Assembly (NCBI GenBank): GCA_964247755.1
Contig: CAXTVX010000091.1
Location: 1 to 11,622, forward strand
Reading direction: 5' to 3'
Origin: Lichenicola sp964247755
GTDB taxonomy: Bacteria; Pseudomonadota; Alphaproteobacteria; Acetobacterales; Acetobacteraceae
DNA length: 11,622 nt
In this document: positions 6,721 to 11,622 of the stretch, one piece after another
Numbering within the stretch: position 1 is the first letter of the stretch
How the letters are laid out: the number at the start of each line of letters is the position of its first letter
Translations under genes and position numbers: made by a program
The notes under the pieces: generated by a model
The model's input: the letters and a program-made list of their open reading frames with translations, nothing else
Database searches by the model: none
What the model was told of the DNA's origin: nothing

Positions 6721-7963
6721 GCGTCATCACCTGCGCGAAGGGCGGTGGCGTGGTGTCGCGATACACCTGGGCGTAGAGCGACGACAGGGTGTCGTCTGGG
6801 CCGGCCATGAGCAGCAGGCTGGCATGCCGTGCCGGCGCCATCTGCGGAACGATCCGGCCAGTGTTGATCCGGCCGGTGTCGGTTCCGCTGGTGTCGGTCC
6901 GGCTCGGCGGCGGATTTGCCGGTGGGAGGGTCGATGCGGTTGGCACCTGCGGGGATGTGTCGGCCGGCTCCTGCGGGGGTGCGGCCGCCATCGGGGGAGC
7001 AGGCGCGTGGGAGACGGGCGGCGGGGACGCGGGTAGCGGGGCCGGAAGTGCCGACGGCGAAGGCGGCCGCGGGCTGGACGCCTCCGGGGCAGCGGTCGGA
7101 GGGGCCGGCATCGTGACGGAGTTCGCCGGCGGTGCCGGCTGGGTCGCTGCTGGCGGTGCGGGCACCGGTGGGGCGGGTGCGGGCACGTCGGGCAGCGTGA
7201 TGGCGGGCTCGCGGACGGCCGGGAGTAGCGGCCGGGCCGACTGGTGTTCGAGGAGCACCCCGGTCAGGGCGAGGCCCAGCACACCCAGGATGCCGACCCC
7301 CAGCATGATCCGCGGTCCGGACCTGGCCGGTTGCGCATGCCTGGCGACGCCCAGCGGTTCCACCAGCAGGTCGAACGGGTAGGGTCGAACGGACGTCCGG
7401 TCGGCAGTCTGGGCACCAGCCTGGTGTCCGGATGGCTGCTCCGGGAGCGGGTCGGCTGGTCGCGGGGGCGGCAGGACAGGCAGGCAAGTGCGGACGCAGG
7501 CGGCCAGGCTCCACAGCTCGGCCCGCTGCAGGGAGGCGGACAGGTCGCGGGGAGCGGCGAACAGGAACTTCAACCCGCCATGCGTGGCGGCCGCTTCCGC
7601 CGCCATCTCGAGCTCATGCAGCAGGTCGGGCGATAGGCGCTCGGCCTGGGCCACCACCAGCAGCAGGTCAGTGTCCGGCGACGGGCGGGCGGCATGCGCC
7701 TGGCCCACCTCCTGACGCAGCATCGCCGGCGTGGCGCCCGAGGCCGCGAAGCCGACCGGCATCACGGACTGGTCCGACAGGCGGTCCAGGATCAGGCGGA
7801 TCGCGTGGCGGGTCTCGGCCGCTGGTCCGACGAGCAGGACGCCTGGCTCGCTGCCCTGGAGCAGTTCGGCTGCATCGTCGGCGCTGGCCGTCCGGACGTG
7901 GCCGGATCTGGTGGAAGACAAGGTTGCGATCGGACCGCTCCTGCATCGACGGCCGCATCGCAC
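6641..7963 (-). CDS. Membrane protein with degenerate ExeA/DamX-like AAA region, proline-rich linker and LysM-like C-terminus
   Basis: A 440-aa protein of unusual layout. Residues 40-165 resemble the AAA domain of ExeA/GspA and DamX. LLVGPAAETRHAIRLIL (43-59) sits where a Walker A GPxGxGKS should be but lacks the Gly-Lys-Ser, and LLLVVAQAERLSPDLL (100-115) matches the Walker B helix with Asp-Glu replaced. ATP binding is therefore unlikely. One transmembrane helix (219-238) is followed by a proline/alanine-rich linker (245-355), three degenerate pentapeptides (about 356-370, TDTSG TDTGR INTGR) and a LysM-like segment (383-430: MAGPDDTLSSLYAQV, then SGVRLVFPAP). The order predicts a cytoplasmic N-terminus and a periplasmic C-terminus that may touch peptidoglycan. 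The first start in frame is GTG at 7963 with a poor ribosome binding site. TTG at 7921 is an alternative, so the N-terminus is uncertain. The stop at 6641 lies inside the Sel1 gene. Coding is well supported; the function is unknown. Confidence 0.75.
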   Translation of the reverse strand: MRCGRRCRSGPIATLSSTRSGHVRTASADDAAELLQGSEPGVLLVGPAAETRHAIRLILDRLSDQSVMPVGFAASGATPAMLRQEVGQAHAARPSPDTDLLLVVAQAERLSPDLLHELEMAAEAAATHGGLKFLFAAPRDLSASLQRAELWSLAACVRTCLPVLPPPRPADPLPEQPSGHQAGAQTADRTSVRPYPFDLLVEPLGVARHAQPARSGPRIMLGVGILGVLGLALTGVLLEHQSARPLLPAVREPAITLPDVPAPAPPVPAPPAATQPAPPANSVTMPAPPTAAPEASSPRPPSPSALPAPLPASPPPVSHAPAPPMAAAPPQEPADTSPQVPTASTLPPANPPPSRTDTSGTDTGRINTGRIVPQMAPARHASLLLMAGPDDTLSSLYAQVYRDTTPPPFAQVMTLNPVVRSGVRLVFPAPPTGWPAAAPP

Positions 7964-7981
7964 TTCACGATACGCGGATAC

Positions 7982-8011
7982 AAAAATAGACGATCCGGTC
8001 CTGCAACCGTC
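7982..8011 (-). terminator. Weak hairpin plus T-tract, possible terminator for the upstream minus-strand genes
   Basis: On the minus strand a short stem, CGGT (8009-8006) with ACCG (7999-7996), encloses a 6-nt loop. GAC/GTC can extend it imperfectly, and TATTTTTG (7988-7981) follows. It lies about 45-70 bp after the stop of the unknown exported protein and just before the pseudo-AAA gene. The stem is weak, so the AT-rich stretch could equally be part of a promoter for the pseudo-AAA gene. Confidence 0.3.
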
Positions 8012-8053
8012 ATCACGATCAGCGGCGCAGGATCATGCCGGGTCGGGTTGCGG

Positions 8054-8512
8054 TTACTGAACGGGGATGGACAGGCTCATGCCGCCGCCGGGCTTGGCCC
8101 GGCCGGCGTGATCGCCATCGAGGGTCGAGCCGTCGGAGAAGCCGTCGCCGGAGAAGTGCCTGGCGGGCGTGTAGAAGCTCGGCTGCAGGCTGGCCTGCTG
8201 CTGGGCGGCCAGTGCGTCCGGGCCTGGGCCGGGCGCGTCGAGGTCCTGGTCCGGCAGCGGTGCCGGGCGCAGCACCTGCGCGTGGGCCTGCTTGACCAGG
8301 GTTTCGGCGGGAGCGAAGCCGGTCGGGATTGCCGACATCGTCGCGGTTGCGGACAGGCTCGTGGTGTCCACCGTCTGCAGCCGGCCGGACTCGAGGCCGG
8401 CCAGGCGCTGCGGCGTCACCGATCCGTCCGCGGCGACGCTGCCGGCGTGCGCCGCTGCCGGCCCGAGCAGGGCGATGGTCAGGAACGCGGACATCATCCT
8501 GTTGTGCCTCAA
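8054..8512 (-). CDS. Exported protein of unknown function
   Basis: A 152-aa protein that I do not recognise. It has a clear signal peptide: basic RHNR, hydrophobic SAFLTIALLG and cleavage after AHA at residue 23. The mature part (about 129 aa) is rich in Ala, Ser, Pro and Gly, has no cysteine and shows no known motif. The start is an uncommon TTG at 8512, supported by a perfect AGGAGG (8523-8518) 5 nt upstream and by a 4-nt overlap with the Nudix stop (TTGA). ATG at 8497, five codons in, is the alternative but lies too far from AGGAGG. Another frame across the same region gives a longer, arginine-rich product without a signal peptide and is a shadow. Coupling to the Nudix gene means the two are translated from one message. 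Its product is probably periplasmic or outer-membrane associated. Confidence 0.72.
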   Translation of the reverse strand: MRHNRMMSAFLTIALLGPAAAHAGSVAADGSVTPQRLAGLESGRLQTVDTTSLSATATMSAIPTGFAPAETLVKQAHAQVLRPAPLPDQDLDAPGPGPDALAAQQQASLQPSFYTPARHFSGDGFSDGSTLDGDHAGRAKPGGGMSLSIPVQ

Positions 8513-9144
8513 CGCGGCCTCCTGGACATGGGATGCTGGGGATGGGGCGGGAGCTGCTGGCCCGGCAGGACGTCGAGCGAAGCCGGCGGCGCATCGGGAC
8601 GGGGAACGGGCACCCCGTCGCCGCGCGGGTCGTCAGGCGGGTTGCCGGCAGGCGCCAGCAGCGGGCCGTTGCCGACGCGCTGCCAGGCCTCGAGCGCCCA
8701 GCGCACGGTCGGGAACGCGAGCTCGGACCAGGGGATGGAGGCCGGGTGGAACAGCCCGACCTCGAGGCTCTCGGTTCCGGCGGCGATGTGCGGACGCGCC
8801 GGGTCGGCGAAGCGGGCGCGGTAGATGATCTGGACCTGGTCGATCCGGCTTATGCTGTAGAGCGCCAGGACGCCGTCCAGGGCGATGACGGCGCCAGATT
8901 CCTCACGGGTTTCCCGGATCGCACCCTCGGCGGTGGTCTCGCCCAGCTCCAGGTAGCCGGCGGGAAGCGTCCAGAAGCCGCGCTGCGGCTCGATGGCGCG
9001 GCGGCACAGCAGCACGCGGCCGTCCTGCACGACCACGGCGCCCACGACCACCTTCGGGTTCTCGTAGAACACGTGGCCGCAGTCGAGGCAGGACAGGCGT
9101 TCCCGTTCCTCGCCGTCTGGATGGATGCGGGCAAAGCGCGACAT
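8509..9144 (-). CDS. Nudix hydrolase with N-terminal zinc-ribbon-like motif
   Basis: Nudix hydrolases cleave nucleoside diphosphates linked to another moiety, usually as metal-dependent housekeeping or detoxifying enzymes in the cytoplasm. This protein is 211 aa. The Nudix box at residues 63-85 (starting GYLELGE, ending RETREESGA) fits GX5EX7REUXEEXGU, with Thr in place of the first hydrophobic position. It is preceded by WTLPAG. Upstream, CLDCGHVFYENPKVVVGAVV (19-38) has one CxxC pair, the remnant zinc ribbon seen in many ADP-ribose/NADH-type Nudix proteins. The last 50 residues (about 161-211) are a proline-rich tail not expected in the fold. The substrate cannot be assigned. ATG at 9144 has no clear ribosome binding site. 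The stop overlaps the TTG of the exported protein gene downstream. Confidence 0.9.
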   Translation of the reverse strand: MSRFARIHPDGEERERLSCLDCGHVFYENPKVVVGAVVVQDGRVLLCRRAIEPQRGFWTLPAGYLELGETTAEGAIRETREESGAVIALDGVLALYSISRIDQVQIIYRARFADPARPHIAAGTESLEVGLFHPASIPWSELAFPTVRWALEAWQRVGNGPLLAPAGNPPDDPRGDGVPVPRPDAPPASLDVLPGQQLPPHPQHPMSRRPR

Positions 9145-9234
9145 GACGAGACCGTGATCGAGACGGCCTCTTGTTTCAATCGAAATTTGGACCGGGTAAC
9201 GGATTGAAGCACGACGTGATGAGGAAACCGCGCT

Positions 9235-9420
9235 TCAGGCCTGGATGTCGAGCAGGCTGCCGCGCCGCGGCACGCCGCCCGCCGACGGAGTTGCGGTGGC
9301 GAGGGACGGTGCCGCGGCGAGGCCTTTGGGAGTGGCAGGCGTGGCGGACGTGCCGGGGGCGGCCGGCCTGGGCGCGGCCGTGGTGCCGGAAAAGGCGCCG
9401 AAGGAGGTGCTGGCGATCAT
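9235..9420 (-). CDS. Possible small hypothetical protein (61 aa)
   Basis: A small frame starting MIASTSFGAFSG and ending VPRRGSLLDIQA. It is rich in Ala, Pro and Thr and lacks a signal peptide or membrane helix. Third codon positions in this frame are strongly G/C, as in real genes here. The region would otherwise be a 328-bp gap between the Nudix and pgk genes. No clear ribosome binding site precedes the ATG at 9420. Two other frames in the same stretch, a longer minus-strand one full of Arg and His and plus-strand ones, look worse. It may be co-transcribed from gap-pgk, whose stop is 52 bp upstream. I do not recognise a family. Confidence 0.4.
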   Translation of the reverse strand: MIASTSFGAFSGTTAAPRPAAPGTSATPATPKGLAAAPSLATATPSAGGVPRRGSLLDIQA

Positions 9421-9472
9421 GACGGGCTGAGATTGGCCGCGTCATGATGAAGGGGAGGTTAACGGTGCCGGA

Positions 9473-10699
9473 TCAGCCCGGCAGGGCGATGCCGCGCAGG
9501 GATTGCAGCGCCTGGATCCCGGGTAGGGTCCTGCCTTCCAGCCATTCCAGGAAGGCGCCGCCGGCGGTCGACACGTAGGAGAACTCGTCCGCCACCCCGG
9601 CGTGGCGCAGCGCCGACACGGTGTCGCCGCCGCCGGCGACGGAGCGCAGGCTGCCGGACCTGGTCAGGGCGGCGACGGCGCGGGCCAGGGTGCTGGTGCC
9701 GACGTCGAAGGGGGCGATCTCGAACGCGCCGAGCGGGCCGTTCCAGACCAGGGTGCGCAACTTCGCCACCTCCCCGGCCAGGTGCGCCACCGTGAGCGGC
9801 CCGGCGTCGAGGATCATGGCGTCGGGCGGCACGGCGTCGATCGGCACGGTCTCGTTGGCGGCTCCGGCCTTGAACTCGCGCGCCACCACGGCGTCGGTCG
9901 GCAGCAGGATGCGGCAGCCGCGTGCTTCCGCCTGTGCGGCGATGGCGCGCGCGGTGTCGTGCATGTCGGCTTCCTGCAGCGAGCGGCCGACGGGCACGCC
10001 ACGGGCGGCGAGAAAGGTGTTGGCCATGGCGCCGCCGATGATCAGCACGTCCACCCGGCCGACGATGTTGCCAAGCAGGTCGAGCTTGGTGGAGATCTTG
10101 GCCCCGCCCACCACCGCGCCGACTGGGCGCTCGGGATTCTCCAGCGCCAGGGTGAGCGCCTGGAGCTCGGCCTGCATCAGCCGCCCGGCATGGGCGGGCA
10201 GGTGCTGCGCCACTCCCTCGGTGGAGGCGTGGGCGCGGTGTGCGGCCGAGAACGCGTCGTTGACGTAGATGTCGGCGAGCGCTGCGAGGGAGCGGGCGAG
10301 CACAGGGTCGTTCTCCTCCTCGCCGGGATGGTAGCGGGTGTTCTCCAGCACCAGCACCTCGCCGTTCCGGAGCGACGCGACCGCGGCCTCGGCGTCCGGG
10401 CCGATGCAGTCGGGGGCCCACGACACCGGATGGCCGAGCACGGTGGCCAGCGCCTCGCGCACCGGGGCCAGGGACATCTCCGGCACCCGCCTGCCCTTGG
10501 GACGGTCGAAATGGCTGACCACGATCACCCGCGCGCCCTTGTCGGCGAGCTCGCGTATGGTGGGGGTCAGGCGCTCGATGCGGGTCAGGTCGGTGATCCG
10601 GCCGTCCCGCACCGGCACGTTGAGGTCGGCCCGCAGCAGCACCCGCCTGCCGGCGCAGTCGAGGTCGTCGATGGTCCGGAACGAGGCGGCTGCGGTCAC
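9473..10699 (-). CDS. pgk: Phosphoglycerate kinase
   Basis: Interconverts 1,3-bisphosphoglycerate + ADP and 3-phosphoglycerate + ATP in glycolysis, gluconeogenesis or the Calvin cycle; cytoplasmic. With the GTG start at 10699 it is 408 aa, near the usual 390-415. Motifs are RADLNVP (23-29), SHFDRPKG (62-69; the usual position is Gly rather than Asp), ENTRYHPGEEE (119-129), NDAFSAAHRAHAS (147-159), GGAKISTKLDLLGNI (198-212), WNGPLGAFE (319-327), GGGDT (356-360) and STAGGAFLEWL (377-387). The start is inferred: the GTG follows the gap stop by 2 nt, GGAG lies 10 nt upstream, and only six residues precede the conserved FRTIDDLD. The frame is open further upstream but would overlap gap. It is coupled to gap as one operon. 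Confidence 0.96.
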   Translation of the reverse strand: MTAAASFRTIDDLDCAGRRVLLRADLNVPVRDGRITDLTRIERLTPTIRELADKGARVIVVSHFDRPKGRRVPEMSLAPVREALATVLGHPVSWAPDCIGPDAEAAVASLRNGEVLVLENTRYHPGEEENDPVLARSLAALADIYVNDAFSAAHRAHASTEGVAQHLPAHAGRLMQAELQALTLALENPERPVGAVVGGAKISTKLDLLGNIVGRVDVLIIGGAMANTFLAARGVPVGRSLQEADMHDTARAIAAQAEARGCRILLPTDAVVAREFKAGAANETVPIDAVPPDAMILDAGPLTVAHLAGEVAKLRTLVWNGPLGAFEIAPFDVGTSTLARAVAALTRSGSLRSVAGGGDTVSALRHAGVADEFSYVSTAGGAFLEWLEGRTLPGIQALQSLRGIALPG

Positions 10700-10701
10700 G
10701 G

Positions 10702-11622
10702 TCAGAGTGCTCCGAACACGGCGGCGGTGTCGGCCATGCGGTTGGAGAAGCCCCACTCGTTGTCATACCAGCCGCACACGCGCACCAGCTTGCCGCCGTC
10801 GATCAGCGCGGTCTGGGTGCTGTCGAACGAGCAGGACGCGGGCTGGTGGTTGAAGTCGGTGCTGACGCAGGGGTCGGACGAATAGACCACGATGTTCTTC
10901 AAGGCACCGGCGGCCGCGTCCTTGAACAGGGCGTTCACCTCGTCGACCGAGCCCGGCGCGGTGCGCGGCACGAAGTCGAGCGAGACCAGGGACACGTTGG
11001 GGGTGGGCACGCGGATCGCGGTGCCGTCGAGGCGGCCCTTGAGCTGCGGCAGCACCAGGCCGACCGCGCGGGCGGCGCCGGTGGAGGTCGGGATCATGTT
11101 GAGGGCGGCGGCGCGGGCGCGGTGCGGGTCCTTGTGCAGGGTGTCCACGGTGCGCTGGTCGCCGGTGTAGGAATGGATGGTGACCATGTAGCCGCGCTCG
11201 ATGCCGAACGCCCGGTCCAGCACCATCGCCATCGGCGCCAGGCAGTTGGTGGTGCAGGAGGCGTTGGAGATGACGGTCATCTCGGAGGTGATGGTGTCGT
11301 GGTTGACGCCGAACACGATCGTCGCGTCCACGCCGTCGGCGGGGGCGGAGACCAGCACCTTGCGGGCGCCGGCGGTGATCAGCTGGGCGGCGGCCTCCTT
11401 CTTGGTGAACAGGCCGGTGCATTCCATCGCCACGTCGATGCCGGCGTACGGCACCTTGGACGGGTCGCGCTCGGCGGACACGGTGATCGGGGCGTAGGAG
11501 CGGCCGTTGGCCTCGATGGCGATGGCGTTGCCGTCCACCGTGATCGTGCCGGGGAAGCGGCCGTGCACGCTGTCGTAGCGCAGCAGGTGGGCGTTGTCGG
11601 CGACCGAGCCGAGGTCGTTGAT
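10702..11622 (-). CDS. gap: Glyceraldehyde-3-phosphate dehydrogenase, type I (5' end cut by window edge)
   Basis: Oxidises glyceraldehyde-3-phosphate to 1,3-bisphosphoglycerate, the substrate of the adjacent pgk product. The frame is open from the right edge, giving 306 residues. The first visible residues, INDLGSVADNAHLLRYDSVH, match family positions near 30-50, so about 30-35 residues with the first nucleotide-binding glycines are missing. The catalytic cysteine is in SNASCTTNCLAP (Cys codon at 11256-11254), the catalytic histidine in TIHSYTGDQR, and the C-terminal signature is WYDNEWGFSNRM. Asp after Asn in INDL favours NAD over NADP. However, the segment VDTLHKDP has T-L where the strictly NAD-dependent Bacillus enzyme has L-P, so the cofactor should not be assumed. 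A GTG at 11568 could be mistaken for a start, but homology clearly continues upstream. Confidence 0.96.
   Translation of the reverse strand: MNDLGSVADNAHLLRYDSVHGRFPGTITVDGNAIAIEANGRSYAPITVSAERDPSKVPYAGIDVAMECTGLFTKKEAAAQLITAGARKVLVSAPADGVDATIVFGVNHDTITSEMTVISNASCTTNCLAPMAMVLDRAFGIERGYMVTIHSYTGDQRTVDTLHKDPHRARAAALNMIPTSTGAARAVGLVLPQLKGRLDGTAIRVPTPNVSLVSLDFVPRTAPGSVDEVNALFKDAAAGALKNIVVYSSDPCVSTDFNHQPASCSFDSTQTALIDGGKLVRVCGWYDNEWGFSNRMADTAAVFGAL

Noticed and set aside
5040..7429. Exact 15-bp match between 5040-5054 and 7415-7429 (ACCAGCCTGGTGTCC)
   Set aside because: One copy lies inside a coding gene, no longer flanking similarity exists, and a match of this size can arise by chance in GC-rich DNA.
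8019..8594. Alternative 191-residue minus-strand frame over the unknown exported protein
   Set aside because: Arg-rich, no signal peptide, no ribosome binding site, whereas the competing frame has a signal peptide, AGGAGG and a stop/start overlap.
9423..9480. 8-bp inverted repeat CGGGCTGA/TCAGCCCG around the pgk stop
   Set aside because: The 42-nt loop and absence of a T-tract make it a poor terminator; probably chance.
9602..10885. Long plus-strand frame opposite pgk
   Set aside because: Shadow of pgk; no motifs, Gly/His/Arg-rich composition.
1..11622. CRISPR, tRNA, rRNA, transposase, phage or defence genes
   Set aside because: I looked for repeat-spacer patterns, tRNA-like arms and hallmark motifs on both strands and saw none.

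Overview
The window is very GC-rich, with strong GC preference at third codon positions. It carries a dapF-mtaB-ftsY cluster and a gap-pgk pair, which suggests an alphaproteobacterium, perhaps Rhodospirillales/Acetobacteraceae. That placement is inferred from gene order and composition and was not tested by a search. No rRNA, tRNA, CRISPR array, transposase or integrase was seen.

Left part (1-1870, minus strand): a small exported DUF305 protein is followed 23 bp later by an exported amidase-signature hydrolase that runs off the left edge. Across a 147-bp divergent spacer with a tandem 19-bp repeat lies a tightly packed plus-strand operon (2018-5018): dapF (lysine/peptidoglycan precursor), mtaB (tRNA methylthiolation) and ftsY (SRP receptor). 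The genes are joined by a 4-nt overlap and a 2-nt gap.

Middle part (about 5019-9144) is the accessory section, with a cell-envelope flavour. Two hairpins follow ftsY, and the second supplies the stop codon of a convergent OmpA-domain lipoprotein gene. That gene is divergent from an exported Sel1-repeat protein gene. The 3' end of the Sel1 gene overlaps by 80 bp a convergent minus-strand gene for an unusual protein: a degenerate ExeA/DamX-like AAA region, one transmembrane helix, a long proline-rich linker and a LysM-like C-terminus. Upstream of it, on the same strand, are an unrecognised exported protein and a Nudix hydrolase, coupled by a TTGA stop/start overlap.

Right part (9235-11622, minus strand): a possible 61-aa protein, then pgk and gap. 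gap is cut by the right edge and lies 2 bp upstream of pgk; the two encode consecutive steps of glycolysis/gluconeogenesis (or the Calvin cycle).

Most of the window is ordinary chromosomal core. The most unusual items are the pseudo-AAA/LysM-like protein, its convergent overlap with the Sel1 gene, the coupled exported protein of unknown function, and the palindromic element at the end of the OmpA-like gene.
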